This document shows positions 18,794-29,075 of a stretch of 64,000 nucleotides of DNA, piece after piece. The notes beneath the pieces were generated by a model, which ran no database searches, had not been told where the DNA came from, and saw only the letters and a program-made list of their open reading frames with translations. The stretch spans positions 1,550,001 to 1,614,000 of the forward strand of contig NZ_CP021781.1 of the NCBI RefSeq assembly GCF_003290445.1. The letters run 5' to 3'. Position 1 is the first letter of the stretch. Each line of letters starts with the position of its first letter. The DNA is from Francisella adeliensis. Lineage in GTDB: Bacteria; Pseudomonadota; Gammaproteobacteria; Francisellales; Francisellaceae. A program made the translations under genes and the position numbers.

Positions 18794-20203
18794 CTAATAA
18801 TTCCTAATATTTTTTAAACTTTGTTCAAATAGAATTTTTCCATTTTCAAAATATGTTTCAAGCTGGCTTTCCAAATGATACTGCCCTATATCGTAACTAT
18901 CATCTAGCACTATTGTTTCATATTCACCATGCTGATTTTTTATCAAATCTAGTCGCCCTTTTTTAGACTTTTTATTAGGGTCTGTAATAGGGTTTTTCGA
19001 TACTGTACAAAGCTTACCATCTTTTATAATTGCAGAACATTTTATTGCAAACTTAAATGAATCACGATTAAGAGATGACTCAAAGTTACCTTGTAACAAT
19101 GCTCCACCCATACCAAATGCAATATTCTCAGCTGAATATCTGTGCTCTTGCATTGCTAAAAGTATCTCTTCTATAAGATTAATATTTACTCCATCTCCTT
19201 GGATAAGTGCAACATTTTTAATAACTTTGTAACCTTTAGAGTTGATTGTTACACCAAAACCTTTTTCTAGCTCCTCAAGTGCATATAAAATATTATCTAA
19301 AGCATCTCCTGAATCTGGTCTGATAACTAAATTTGCTTTTTTCTCAGCTATCTTATCTTTGAGACTAACCCAAGTTTTTATTGCTTTTTTAAAATCCCAG
19401 CTATCTGAAACGCAACCATATAGTACACTAGCATCACCAAATTGCTCTATCATATTTTCAAAAGCTTGTTTTTCACACTCTGAACCTTCACCCCAACTTG
19501 TAATAGTTGAATGCTCACTTGCTGGTATCGAAAAACCTGCCATTTGCTCATCATAATAATCTTTACAAACTCTCAACCCTGCTAGTGTGTCTGTGCCCAT
19601 AAAGTTAGTCAAATGAGCAGCTCCACCTATTCCTGCTGACTCTTCAGATGAAACACCTCTATAACCAAAATCATGAAGCATAAAATTTAGTTTATCTAGC
19701 GTATCTGACGTTTGTTGAAGATACTTTTTAATAGTTTCTTTTATATTTGAGCTTATTGAAGCGACTGTTGTTGGGTACCATACTTTTAAAAGCAAAGTTT
19801 CCAGCATACCTGGTAACCATGCAAGCTCTTCATCTGTACTTTCTATAGTCATTAAGACATTGTGTGTTGGCACCATTGAGCCCTCTCTCACAGCTCTTAC
19901 CCTAACTGGAAAATAACCATTATGCTTTTCTAAAACTCGTTCAAAACCTTTACGGTAAAAAACCAAACCATGAGCTTTCAAAACTTTTTCAGCTTCATCA
20001 ATCATAGCTAGCGTTATTGGTTGGCTTAGATATTTTTTAAGATAATACTGTAATCCAAAAAACCTGGTAACACTTCCAAGATAAGCATTTGCCACACCTC
20101 TACTTTCCATATAAAAATGAGTGTATGTAGTGTTTTTAGGATACTGATAGGGATGTGAGTGCTTATAACTATCTGTCATAAGAATCAAATTCGAAGGATT
20201 CAT
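18794..20203 (-). CDS. nadV: Nicotinamide phosphoribosyltransferase NadV
   Basis: NadV joins nicotinamide with PRPP to give nicotinamide mononucleotide for NAD salvage. The 469-residue protein has the family start LMTDSYKHSHPYQYP, then HDFGYRGVSSEES, the catalytic-histidine segment IPASEHSTITSWG, and LVIRPDSGD, which holds the PRPP arginine. NAMPT-type enzymes are patchy in bacteria but typical of Francisella. It lies upstream of the double-SIS gene; there is no obvious functional link to the arginine cluster on its other side. Confidence 0.94.
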   Translation of the reverse strand: MNPSNLILMTDSYKHSHPYQYPKNTTYTHFYMESRGVANAYLGSVTRFFGLQYYLKKYLSQPITLAMIDEAEKVLKAHGLVFYRKGFERVLEKHNGYFPVRVRAVREGSMVPTHNVLMTIESTDEELAWLPGMLETLLLKVWYPTTVASISSNIKETIKKYLQQTSDTLDKLNFMLHDFGYRGVSSEESAGIGGAAHLTNFMGTDTLAGLRVCKDYYDEQMAGFSIPASEHSTITSWGEGSECEKQAFENMIEQFGDASVLYGCVSDSWDFKKAIKTWVSLKDKIAEKKANLVIRPDSGDALDNILYALEELEKGFGVTINSKGYKVIKNVALIQGDGVNINLIEEILLAMQEHRYSAENIAFGMGGALLQGNFESSLNRDSFKFAIKCSAIIKDGKLCTVSKNPITDPNKKSKKGRLDLIKNQHGEYETIVLDDSYDIGQYHLESQLETYFENGKILFEQSLKNIRNY

Positions 20204-20278
20204 AATACTAAATTAAACAACGATAAAATAAGCTTGTAAGATAATTATAAACAGATAGATATTAAGAAGGAAATATTT

Positions 20279-21115
20279 TTAACCTTTAATGTTTCTTTCG
20301 ACAAGTCTTAAAAGGTTTTGCATGTATTCTAATGAAACTTTTGTTTTGTCTAAAAGAGGATTATATTCTGCAATTTCAAAACAAACTAAACTGCCAAAAT
20401 TAATTTGTCTAATAGTGTTATAAAAAACTATTGAATCTATACCATCTTCAAACGGCGTACCGACAGCATCAAGATTTGTTGAATCAAGACCATCCAAATC
20501 AAAACTAATACCAACATTTCCATTTGTGATTTTTTCTAAGCGTACAAACTCTTCTAAGAAGATCTTTTCAAAATTCTTAGTATTTAAATCTTCTTGATAA
20601 TAAATTTTAACGCCTAAGCTGTCAAGCAACTCTTTTTCTGGAGCCTCGTAAGACCTTATCCCAAAAAACACTATATTTTCAGGTTTTAATTTTGGCTCAT
20701 CATTTAATATTTTCTTCAACTCATCATGACCATAACCAAGTAGATGAGCAACTGGCATACCATGTATATTGCTAGTATATGAAGTTCTGGTCGATGACTA
20801 TCCAAATGTGCATCTATCCATATCAACCCTAACTCATTATTTTGCTTTTCTTCATGTTGCCATAGCACAAGAATGATCTCCCCCAAGAACTAAAGGAAAC
20901 TTATTCTTATCAAGTAAGTCTGAAACTTTCATTGCAACTTTATTAAAGTATTTTGCCATAGTTTCAACTTCTGATCGACCACCAATATAATTAAGAATCT
21001 GAGAGTCTATTCTTCTATCCCTAAGAGCATCTAATAAAACATATGGTGCTCTACCACAACCTATTTCACGCCCAGCATTTCCTATTGCTACGCCGATTGC
21101 TTCTACTTTCTTCAT
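20279..21115 (-). pseudogene. rocF: Arginase, disrupted by two frameshifts
   Basis: The 5' part (21115-20852) encodes an arginase N-terminus ending in the metal motif GGDHSCAM and then hits TGA. The middle (about 20855-20788) continues only in another frame, with LGLIWIDAHLDSH at the DAHxDxH metal site (20794-20814). From the ATG at 20758 the original frame resumes with MPVAHLLG, SFDLDGLDS and EIAEYNP. Adding one A near 20784 restores PETSYTSNIHGMPVAH. The first lesion is a loss of 2 or, better fitting the spacing of intact arginases, 8 bases. Both lesions sit between metal-binding motifs, so no active enzyme is expected. Sequencing error cannot be excluded. Confidence 0.85.
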
Positions 21116-21127
21116 AAAAACCTCTGC

Positions 21128-22144
21128 TTATATAGCTGAAAATAAATTTTTAGGATCTTTGATTGGTGGAACCATTTCCATATCATGCCCTATATCGTAT
21201 TTTTCTGCTAACTCATAAACCATACGAAGTACTGAAAAATCCTCTACAGCAAAACCTACAGAATCATAAATTGTAATTTCTTGATCGTTTTCACGACCTT
21301 TTTTAAGTCCTGCTGCAATTTCCCAAACTTCTGCATGAAGTACCTGCTCAACCTCTTGTTCTGATAAGTTTTGAATTTCTCCTTCAATCATTGATTGCTC
21401 AGTGTACTCAACAACAACCTTACCTTTAAATAATATCTCCGATTCAAGTTCTGTTTTACCAGGGCAGTCACCACCAAGCCCACTAATATGCATACCTGGT
21501 TTGACCCATTCCTTTTCAATTACAACAGCATGAAGCTTACAGGCAGTACAAACTACTATTATGTCAGCTCCTTCACAAGCATCTTTAGCGTTGTTGCAAG
21601 CAACTAGCTCAAGCCCTGCATCTTTCATATTATTAGCATATTTTTTCATCGCCTCTGGATCTGTATCAAAATACTGTACTTTCTCAATTGGACGAATAAG
21701 CTTATGTGCTAAAGTTTGAAACTCACTCTGTGCTCCAGTACCTATAAGTGCTATAGTTTTACTATCTTTTCTAGCCAAAAAATCTGCCGCTAAGATTGTA
21801 GCAGAAGCTGTTCTAAGAGCTGTTAGTACTGTCATTTCAGATATAAGTAGAGGATAACCATACTTGATTTCATTCAATTGCCCAGTAGCAACAACTGTTT
21901 GTTTGCCTTCGAATGGGTTTGCTGGATGTCCGTTAACACATTTGTATGCAAAAAGCTCATTATCTGCTGTAGGCATAAGCTCCAAAACTCCACCAGGAAC
22001 ATGCGCTGCATAACGAGGCGATTTATCAAACTCATTCCATCTGATAAAATCGTCTTTTATATAATTTTTAAGATCTCCCATAAACTGGTTAATCCCATGC
22101 TTTTCTACTATTTTCGCAACATCTTGTACTGATAAAACTTTCAT
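21128..22144 (-). CDS. ocd: Ornithine cyclodeaminase
   Basis: The enzyme deaminates and cyclises L-ornithine to L-proline using bound NAD. The 338-residue protein of the ornithine cyclodeaminase/mu-crystallin family shows the nucleotide loop IALIGTGAQSEFQ (near 135-147), an acidic ribose ligand in YFDTDPEA, and the catalytic aspartate segment GLGGDCPGKTEL. The N-terminal substrate domain includes VPGGVLELMPTADNE. It sits 12 bases upstream of the broken arginase, its normal supplier of ornithine, and they form one operon. A ketimine reductase role is possible for this family but less likely here. Confidence 0.9.
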   Translation of the reverse strand: MKVLSVQDVAKIVEKHGINQFMGDLKNYIKDDFIRWNEFDKSPRYAAHVPGGVLELMPTADNELFAYKCVNGHPANPFEGKQTVVATGQLNEIKYGYPLLISEMTVLTALRTASATILAADFLARKDSKTIALIGTGAQSEFQTLAHKLIRPIEKVQYFDTDPEAMKKYANNMKDAGLELVACNNAKDACEGADIIVVCTACKLHAVVIEKEWVKPGMHISGLGGDCPGKTELESEILFKGKVVVEYTEQSMIEGEIQNLSEQEVEQVLHAEVWEIAAGLKKGRENDQEITIYDSVGFAVEDFSVLRMVYELAEKYDIGHDMEMVPPIKDPKNLFSAI

Positions 22145-22232
22145 TTTAATCTCCTCACTTTCAATTTACTTAATCACTATTATAATTCAAATATTTTACT
22201 TTAGACAGTCAACTCCTGCCTCTTACTATTGT

Positions 22233-23444
22233 TTAATAAAACAAAGCAAATATCATAAAGATAACTGCTATTATGAAAATCAGTGCTCTAACACCTCGAC
22301 CACCGCCAAAGAAGTAAGAGCCATCACGATTATACTTATCAAATAATTTACAGGACACACTAGCAGGCAAAACTATAGAATAAGCTATACCTGCAAACCC
22401 TGATACAGCTAGAGCTAATACAAATATATCATTAAAGTATACCGCTATCAACAACGATGGTATCAATACTATTGCTCCAGCAATTATACGACCCTTTAAA
22501 TTAGGACTTAATTTTAAAGCATCAATCCAAAAATCAATAAATGCTAGTGATATCGTAATAAATGATGCAAACAGACTAACATTTAAAAAAATATCTAAAG
22601 CACTAACTGCCAATGAACTTGAGCTGCTTTGTTTTATTATTGAAACAAGTCCGTCGAGTGTCGGATCAGCCATAAATATCTCATCTGCCCCAGCATGCTT
22701 TATGAACCCAGACATAATAACAACCCATAGTGTATATATAACACAGGTTATAAAGGTACCTATAAGTATAATTTTTTTAATCTCTTTCTTATTTTCAGGC
22801 CCAACATAATTCACAATACTTGGTAATATAGATTGATATGAAAATGCCAAAATAACTATGAGAGTTGCTTGAGTTATAGCTGTAAAATTCATAGGTACTA
22901 CAAAAAGACTTTTAAGATCAATATACCTTGACAACAGTAATATCACCAAAACCAGGGAAATTAACTTAACTGTCATAACAACTCTATTAATTTTCTCGGA
23001 ATACTTCATACTACCGATGAGAACTATAGATAAAATAGCTGTAAATAAAACTTCTGCAATTGAGGGGCTTATGCAACTGTATAAGTTAATATTACAAGCA
23101 TTTGAACCTAATAAAGAAGGTACCGCACCAATATAAGCTGTCAAACTGGCATATATAGCCACTGAAAATGCTATCAATGTTATTATCTTACCAGGCATAC
23201 CAAATGCTTCTTGAGCTAGAGATGTATAGTGATTCCTAAATTTTGGCAACTTCGTACTGACCTCAACGACCAACATCCCAGATATAGTCATTAATATATA
23301 CATTGAAATAGTTAAGACTATAGTTGCAATAATTCCTACTTTAAATGCCATTATTGGTAGTGCAAATATTCCACCTCCGATCATAGAGCTTATGACCAAT
23401 AAAACACAACCACAATATTTAAAAAAACCGACATTACTACTCAA
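22233..23444 (-). CDS. HAAAP-family amino acid permease
   Basis: The 403-residue membrane protein has about eleven hydrophobic segments. Its N-terminal signature CGCVLLVISSMIGGGIFALP is that of the hydroxy/aromatic amino acid permease family (TyrP, Mtr, SdaC). A conserved SYQSILPSIVNYVG segment lies near the middle. The family takes up aromatic amino acids, serine or threonine by proton symport. Its position between ctlX-like and ocd genes suggests import of an amino acid feeding ornithine or proline metabolism, but the substrate is not readable from the sequence. Confidence 0.82.
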   Translation of the reverse strand: MSSNVGFFKYCGCVLLVISSMIGGGIFALPIMAFKVGIIATIVLTISMYILMTISGMLVVEVSTKLPKFRNHYTSLAQEAFGMPGKIITLIAFSVAIYASLTAYIGAVPSLLGSNACNINLYSCISPSIAEVLFTAILSIVLIGSMKYSEKINRVVMTVKLISLVLVILLLSRYIDLKSLFVVPMNFTAITQATLIVILAFSYQSILPSIVNYVGPENKKEIKKIILIGTFITCVIYTLWVVIMSGFIKHAGADEIFMADPTLDGLVSIIKQSSSSSLAVSALDIFLNVSLFASFITISLAFIDFWIDALKLSPNLKGRIIAGAIVLIPSLLIAVYFNDIFVLALAVSGFAGIAYSIVLPASVSCKLFDKYNRDGSYFFGGGRGVRALIFIIAVIFMIFALFY

Positions 23445-23485
23445 AACATTTTACTCCTACTAAGGTTTAGTAATTAACTTTAAAA

Positions 23486-24403
23486 TCAATAAAAAACTTC
23501 TGCCAACATGCATCTGGCACTTCCGCCACCAACTGTTTCAATATTTTTAATGCTGCACGGAAGACAAGTTATATAATTAGTCATTTTATCTAGCTGTTGC
23601 TGAGTAAATCCGTTGTGAGCAGTTTCCGATAAAACTAAGAAACTTTTACCTTGCTTATTTTTCACTTCTAAAACGTTACCACACATTTTATACATTTGAT
23701 CTAGAGATATATCTATGATTATTTTATTTGCCTGCTCCAAACTTTCAACTACACTTTGTCTTTCTAAGTCTGACCTTATAGATTCCAAACAAACAACAGC
23801 AACATGTTCACCAACACTCATCATCACATTCGTATGATAAATTGGTCCTTTCTTATCAAAACTTGTAAAGGTAACCAATTTATAACCAATTTTCTCACAT
23901 ACTTTTTTAGCTAAACTTATATCTGCTCGAGGTGATACAGACATATAAGCCACTTTAAACTCATGATCAAATATAAAAACTCCTGTGCCCTCTAGAGCTT
24001 TTGAAAAATCTCCACGAAAATCTAAAACCTTATATTCTTTACCCGTATTAGACTCCAAGTTTTTCAATAAATTTTCAATTTGAACTTCATTACGACGATT
24101 TTGTGTATACATCGGATAAATAAAAACATAAGGATTACCATTTATAATATGTGTTGAAAACCAGTTGTTTGGAAATACAGCATCAGGAGTGTTATCGTTA
24201 GATTCTAAAGTAATAACATCAATACCTTTTGATTTGATATTACAAACCATTGTTTTAAACTCTTTCAATACAGCAGTTTGTAATTGCTCATTTGTAATAT
24301 CAAGTTTACTTTGAAAAGAGTTATTAACTGATGTTTCTTGGTTGAAGCGAAAGTGCTTAGGTTCAACCATCACGATAGTATTAGCAATATTTTTTTGTTC
24401 CAT
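23486..24403 (-). CDS. ctlX: CtlX-like citrulline/arginine-modifying hydrolase (amidinotransferase superfamily)
   Basis: The 305-residue protein belongs to the guanidino-group-modifying (arginine deiminase/DDAH) superfamily. It shows PDAVFPNNWFSTH near 89-101, the acidic GTGVFIFDH segment, the catalytic-histidine segment YHTNVMMSVG and the nucleophile in GGGSARCMLAEV (Cys298). This motif set matches the citrulline-utilisation hydrolase type called CtlX, so hydrolysis of citrulline to ornithine is the best guess; arginine deimination is the alternative. The ornithine would be turned into proline by the ocd product two genes downstream. The ATG lacks a Shine-Dalgarno sequence. Confidence 0.72.
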   Translation of the reverse strand: MEQKNIANTIVMVEPKHFRFNQETSVNNSFQSKLDITNEQLQTAVLKEFKTMVCNIKSKGIDVITLESNDNTPDAVFPNNWFSTHIINGNPYVFIYPMYTQNRRNEVQIENLLKNLESNTGKEYKVLDFRGDFSKALEGTGVFIFDHEFKVAYMSVSPRADISLAKKVCEKIGYKLVTFTSFDKKGPIYHTNVMMSVGEHVAVVCLESIRSDLERQSVVESLEQANKIIIDISLDQMYKMCGNVLEVKNKQGKSFLVLSETAHNGFTQQQLDKMTNYITCLPCSIKNIETVGGGSARCMLAEVFY

Positions 24404-24595
24404 TTTGACAGTATATTTAAAAAAGACTGACTATCACTATATATTTTTAAACAGTATATTTCCAACTTATTTCCAAAAAATCCTGAAATAGACCTCATAT
24501 ACTCAAAAAATAATATTAATATAAAAGCAACCATTACTTTAATAAAAACAAATATACTCAATTCTTAAAAATCATTAGTTTTTAGCAGGACAAAG

Positions 24596-24624
24596 CAGAC
24601 AAATAACAAATATAGCGTTATAAT
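24596..24624 (+). promoter_or_regulatory. Possible gpmI promoter
   Basis: CAGACA (24596-24601) and TATAAT (24619-24624) are 17 bases apart, 48 bases before the gpmI ATG. The -10 is perfect and the -35 matches 4/6. Confidence 0.45.
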
Positions 24625-24671
24625 TATTCATATTTTTATTTATTATATAAAACCTTAAACTTGAGGATATC

Positions 24672-26216
24672 ATGAAACAAACTACTCTTTTAGTCATCCT
24701 AGATGGATGGGGATATAGTGACAATGATTATTTTAACGCTATAAAAAATGCTGATACTCCAACTTGGGATAGTATTTGGAATGAGTTTCCTAAAACACTT
24801 ATTAATGCATCGAGCCTAGAAGTTGGACTACCTTCAGGTCAAATGGGTAATTCCGAAGTAGGCCATGTAAATATCGGTTCAGGCAGAATTATCTATCAAG
24901 AACTTACTAAGATAGGTAAAGCTATTGCTGAAAAAACATTTGAGCAAAACCCTGCACTTTGCCAATCTATGGATAATGCTATAAACAATGATTCTGCTCT
25001 TCATATCATGGGATTGCTATCAGCTGGTGGTGTACATTCTCATCAAGAGCACATATTTGCAGCAATAAAAATGGCAAAAGATAAAGGTGTTAAAAAAGTT
25101 TATATTCACGCATTTTTAGATGGCCGAGATACTCCGCCTCGCTCTGCAAAAGAATCTATTGAAGCTACAGATAAACTTTTAAAAGATTTAAATATTGGTC
25201 ATATAGCTTCTGTATCTGGTAGATATTATGCAATGGATAGAGATAACCGTTGGGATAGAGTTGAAAAAGCTTACAATGCAATAGTAGAAGCAAATGCTGA
25301 ATATACTTGTGACTCAGCTTTACAAGCATTAGAACAATCTTATGATAGAGACCAATCTGACGAGTTTGTACTACCAACTTGTATCTCAAACAATGGCTCT
25401 ACTATAAAAGTAGAAGATAACGATAGCGTATTGTTTATGAATTTCCGTGCGGATAGAGCTCGTGAAATAAGTCATGCTTTTACAGATAAAGATTTTGATG
25501 GTTTTGAGAGAAAAAGACCTTTAAACATAAACTTCACAACTCTTACTCAATATGATTCTAAGCTTAAATGTCATGTAGCTTACCCTCCAGAGCAACCTAT
25601 AAATACTCTAGGTGAAGTACTAGCTAACAACGACAAAACCCAACTAAGAATCGCTGAAACAGAAAAATACCCTCATGTAACTTTCTTTTTTAATGGTGGT
25701 AAAGAAGATGAATTTGTAGGTGAGGATAGATTACTAATTCCATCACCTAAGGTTGCAACTTATGATTTACAACCTGAAATGTCTGCACCTGAACTTACTG
25801 AAAAATTAGTAAATGCTATCAATAGTGGCAAATATGATTGTATAGTTTGTAATTATGCTAACTCAGATATGGTTGGACATACTGGTAATTATGAAGCTGC
25901 TATGCAAGCTATTGAGTATCTAGATAAATGCTTAGCTACTTTGAAAGACACTATCTTAAACAATAATGGCAATATGTTCATTACAGCTGACCATGGTAAT
26001 GCTGATGTTATGGTAAACCCAGACACTCAAAAACCACATACAGCCCACACTACAAACCTTGTACCATTTGTTTATGTTGGTCAGCATACTGCTGAAACTA
26101 CAGTAGAAAATGGTAAAGGAAAACTTTCAGATATTGCCCCAACAATGTTACAAGTAATGGGAATTAAACAACCTAGTCAAATGACTGGCAAATCTCTATT
26201 TAACTTCGATAAATAA
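24672..26216 (+). CDS. gpmI: 2,3-bisphosphoglycerate-independent phosphoglycerate mutase
   Basis: GpmI interconverts 3- and 2-phosphoglycerate with two manganese ions and a phosphoserine intermediate. The 514-residue alkaline-phosphatase-fold protein begins with the metal motif [12 protein letters not shown] and has the catalytic serine in GNSEVGH. It carries [14 protein letters not shown], the arginine motif FRADRARE, and the C-terminal metal sites [12 protein letters not shown] and [10 protein letters not shown] good GAGGAT ribosome site precedes the ATG. serS follows after 16 bases. Confidence 0.96.
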   Translation: MKQTTLLVILDGWGYSDNDYFNAIKNADTPTWDSIWNEFPKTLINASSLEVGLPSGQMGNSEVGHVNIGSGRIIYQELTKIGKAIAEKTFEQNPALCQSMDNAINNDSALHIMGLLSAGGVHSHQEHIFAAIKMAKDKGVKKVYIHAFLDGRDTPPRSAKESIEATDKLLKDLNIGHIASVSGRYYAMDRDNRWDRVEKAYNAIVEANAEYTCDSALQALEQSYDRDQSDEFVLPTCISNNGSTIKVEDNDSVLFMNFRADRAREISHAFTDKDFDGFERKRPLNINFTTLTQYDSKLKCHVAYPPEQPINTLGEVLANNDKTQLRIAETEKYPHVTFFFNGGKEDEFVGEDRLLIPSPKVATYDLQPEMSAPELTEKLVNAINSGKYDCIVCNYANSDMVGHTGNYEAAMQAIEYLDKCLATLKDTILNNNGNMFITADHGNADVMVNPDTQKPHTAHTTNLVPFVYVGQHTAETTVENGKGKLSDIAPTMLQVMGIKQPSQMTGKSLFNFDK

Positions 26217-26232
26217 AAGGTATAAAACTAAT

Positions 26233-27513
26233 ATGCTTGACGCTAAATACATCAAAGATAATCTCCAAGAAGTAGCTGACAGACTAGCTACTAGAGGCTA
26301 TAAATTAGACACAGAACTTTTTGAGAAAAATGAAGCAAAAAGGAAAGAACTACAAGAAAAAACTCAAGAACTTCAATCAAAAAGAAATACCACTTCAAAA
26401 GAAATTGGTAAAAGAAAAGCAAAAGGCGAAGATGCCAGTGACATTTTTGCTAAAGTTGGTGCAATAAATGAAGAATTAAAAGTTGTAGAAAAAGACTTAA
26501 AAAAACTTCTTGAAGATATAAATCAACAGCTTCTATCTATGCCAAACATTCCAAATGAAGATACACCAATAGGTAAATCTGAAGATGATAATGTTGAGCT
26601 TAAAAGATGGGGAACTCCTCGTGAGTTTCATTCTGAAGCACAAGCGAAAGACCATGCTGACTTAGGTGAAGCACTTGATATGATTGATTTCCAAGTTGCT
26701 GCTAAAATCACAGGTAGTAGATTTGTAGTTCTTAAAAACAAGATTGCAAAGTTACACAGAGCTTTAAGCCAATTTATGCTTGATATTCATACAGACAAGC
26801 ACGGTTATGAAGAGCTGTATGTACCTTTCATTGTAAATAAAGATAGCTTATACGGTACTGGTCAACTTCCTAAGTTTGGTGAAGATTTATTTAACTTAGA
26901 AGGTGACTTTAACTATAGTCTTATCCCTACTGCTGAAGTCCCTCTCACTAATATGGTTAGAGATGAAATACTTGATACAGAATCTTTACCAAGACTATAT
27001 ACTGCTCATACACCTTGCTTTAGAAGTGAAGCAGGATCTTATGGTCGAGATACTAAAGGGATGATTCGCCAGCATCAGTTTGAAAAAGTTGAACTCGTGC
27101 ATATAACTACTGCAGAAAAAGGTGAAGAGTCACTTGAACTACTCACATCTCACGCAGAAAAAATATTACAAAAACTAAACTTACCATATCGTGTAATGCG
27201 TTTATGTACTAGTGACATGGGCTCTCATGCTAAAAAGACTTATGACTTAGAAGTTTGGCTACCTTCTCAAAACACTTACCGTGAAATATCTTCATGTAGT
27301 TGGTGCGGGGATTTCCAAGCTCGTAGAATGAAAGCTCGCCATAAAAATGTCAGCATGAAAAAACCTGAGTTAGTTCATACATTAAATGGTTCTGGACTTG
27401 CTGTTGGTCGTACACTTTTAGCTGTTATTGAAAATTATCAGCAAGAAGATGGCTCTATAATTGTGCCTGAGGCTTTAGTCAACTATATGGGTGGTATCTC
27501 GGTTATTAAATAA
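26233..27513 (+). CDS. serS: Seryl-tRNA synthetase
   Basis: This class II synthetase charges tRNA-Ser and tRNA-Sec. The 426-residue protein has the N-terminal two-helix coiled-coil arm (about 30-105, Lys/Glu-rich) that holds the long variable arm of tRNA-Ser. The catalytic core follows with motif 2 [22 protein letters not shown], and motif 3 near [15 protein letters not shown]. It is probably co-transcribed with gpmI. Confidence 0.96.
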   Translation: MLDAKYIKDNLQEVADRLATRGYKLDTELFEKNEAKRKELQEKTQELQSKRNTTSKEIGKRKAKGEDASDIFAKVGAINEELKVVEKDLKKLLEDINQQLLSMPNIPNEDTPIGKSEDDNVELKRWGTPREFHSEAQAKDHADLGEALDMIDFQVAAKITGSRFVVLKNKIAKLHRALSQFMLDIHTDKHGYEELYVPFIVNKDSLYGTGQLPKFGEDLFNLEGDFNYSLIPTAEVPLTNMVRDEILDTESLPRLYTAHTPCFRSEAGSYGRDTKGMIRQHQFEKVELVHITTAEKGEESLELLTSHAEKILQKLNLPYRVMRLCTSDMGSHAKKTYDLEVWLPSQNTYREISSCSWCGDFQARRMKARHKNVSMKKPELVHTLNGSGLAVGRTLLAVIENYQQEDGSIIVPEALVNYMGGISVIK

Positions 27514-27581
27514 CTTATAGCGTAAAATCATTTTTTTTGTTATGATTTAGTTGTAATCAATACTTTAAAGGAGTGATTATA

Positions 27582-27848
27582 ATGTCAGAAAAAATGCAAA
27601 AAACCAAAGTCTCTACCGCAAAAACTATGGAAAACAAATATGGTGAAGAGAATCATAAGCACAACAAGAATACACTAAAGCATAGAGATCACGAAAAATC
27701 TCATCCACACACTCAACATGGTGGTGATCCAAATCAAAATAAACATGCTGTCCAAACACATAGTGACCCAGATAGTCACAAACATCATAAAACTAAACAC
27801 CATGATCATAAAGAGCATACGAGAGAACACCATAAGAAAAGTAAATAA
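27582..27848 (+). CDS. Histidine-rich small protein
   Basis: I do not recognise this 88-residue protein. After a lysine/threonine-rich start (MSEKMQKTKVSTAK), residues 24-85 hold 18 histidines in HH, HxH and HDH clusters, mixed with Lys, Asp and Glu; there are no cysteines. The start is ATG 27582, set by a strong AAAGGAG eight bases upstream, not the GTG at 27573. There is no signal peptide, so it should be cytosolic. Such composition suggests binding of nickel, zinc, copper or cobalt, as in Hpn-type storage proteins, but this is inferred from composition alone. It lies downstream of serS with a 68-base gap. Confidence 0.75.
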   Translation: MSEKMQKTKVSTAKTMENKYGEENHKHNKNTLKHRDHEKSHPHTQHGGDPNQNKHAVQTHSDPDSHKHHKTKHHDHKEHTREHHKKSK

Positions 27849-28032
27849 CATAATCCAAATATAAACCACTAACCTTTTGAGGTAACAATTCAAAACACCT
27901 CAATAGTTAATATTAAGAGTTTATACGATCTAAAACGACTCTCCCTAAATCAATAAAACTACTCTAAATAGTGATTAATTTTATAATCTTTTAATGGTAT
28001 TATACAAATATTAATCCTTTAAAATCTTTAAA

Positions 28033-28923
28033 ATGTATATAGCAGGAATAGAAGCTGGCGGAACCAAGTTTTTCACAACTGTTGGCGATACGGAAGGCAA
28101 TGTAATTGAAAGACATCGTACAGATACTACCACTCCAGCTGAAACAATGGCTGAAACCCTTGAAGTTTTAAAAAACTATCAATCCAAATACGATATCAAA
28201 GCTCTTGGACTTGGTTGTTTTGGGCCAATAGATATAAACCTTAATTCTCCAACTTATGGTTTTATTACCAATACACCTAAAATTGCTTGGCAAAACTTTG
28301 ATATTGTTAGTTCTATTAGATCAGTATTTAATGGTCCTATAAACTTTAATACCGATGTAAATGCTGCTGCAATCTGTGAGCAACTTTGGGGATCAGCTCA
28401 AGGGCTTGAAAACCTGATGTATTTGACTATCGGTACAGGTATTGGTGGTGGTGCAATATGTAACAACCGCATAGTTCAAGGTGCCACACATACAGAGCTC
28501 GGTCACATAAACATTTCCCAGAATCCAAATGATGATTTTGTGGGCTGTTGTCCTTTTCACAACAATTGTCTTGAAGGATTAGCCTCTGGTACTGCTGTAA
28601 ATACTCGTTGGGGTGTATCAAATGCGAGTAAACTTGCTGATGATCATATTGCATGGGTGTATGAAGCTGAATATCTAGCAAAAGCTATTGTAAGCTTCAT
28701 ATTTACACTCTCACCTGAAAAAGTAATTTTAGGTGGTGGAATAATGAATAAAAATATTCTTTTTACTAAAGTCAGAAAAAATGTGAAAAACCTTCTCAAC
28801 AATTACTTTGACTACCCTTCTCTTAAAAATATGGACAACTTCATAGTCCCAGCATCTTTTGGTGATAATACAGGTGTTAAAGGCTCATTAGCATTAGCTT
28901 TAAATCTATTAAATGAAAAATAA
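28033..28923 (+). CDS. ROK-family sugar kinase (fructokinase/glucokinase type)
   Basis: The 296-residue cytosolic kinase has the N-terminal phosphate loop IEAGGTKF (5-12), the central IGTGIGGGAI loop and the ROK zinc module. In that module a histidine in HTELGHI is followed by the cysteine cluster CCPFHNNCLEGLASG. Close relatives phosphorylate fructose or mannose. The window shows no 6-phosphofructokinase, so a product entering as hexose-6-phosphate would feed the pentose or gluconeogenic side. The gene is monocistronic with 150-180-base gaps on both sides. Confidence 0.85.
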   Translation: MYIAGIEAGGTKFFTTVGDTEGNVIERHRTDTTTPAETMAETLEVLKNYQSKYDIKALGLGCFGPIDINLNSPTYGFITNTPKIAWQNFDIVSSIRSVFNGPINFNTDVNAAAICEQLWGSAQGLENLMYLTIGTGIGGGAICNNRIVQGATHTELGHINISQNPNDDFVGCCPFHNNCLEGLASGTAVNTRWGVSNASKLADDHIAWVYEAEYLAKAIVSFIFTLSPEKVILGGGIMNKNILFTKVRKNVKNLLNNYFDYPSLKNMDNFIVPASFGDNTGVKGSLALALNLLNEK

Positions 28924-29075
28924 TCTCCCTTAAAAAAACCTGCCTTACATATAACACTTTATCTTTATACTCTAACTTATGTTTAGTGAGTAATTTGGGT
29001 TCTTAATTTCATTTACACTATTATCAGAATACTGTTAAACTTTAATATACCTCTAAGTAAGTTTTGGTAATGTGA

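Noticed and set aside
24370-24561. 63-codon minus-strand frame with a hydrophobic start
   Set aside because: It overlaps the ctlX start in another frame, is AT-rich, and has no ribosome site; a chance frame is likelier.
27877-27903. TTGAGGT/ACCTCAA hairpin after the histidine-rich gene
   Set aside because: It has a large loop and no T-run; could be a terminator but unsupported.
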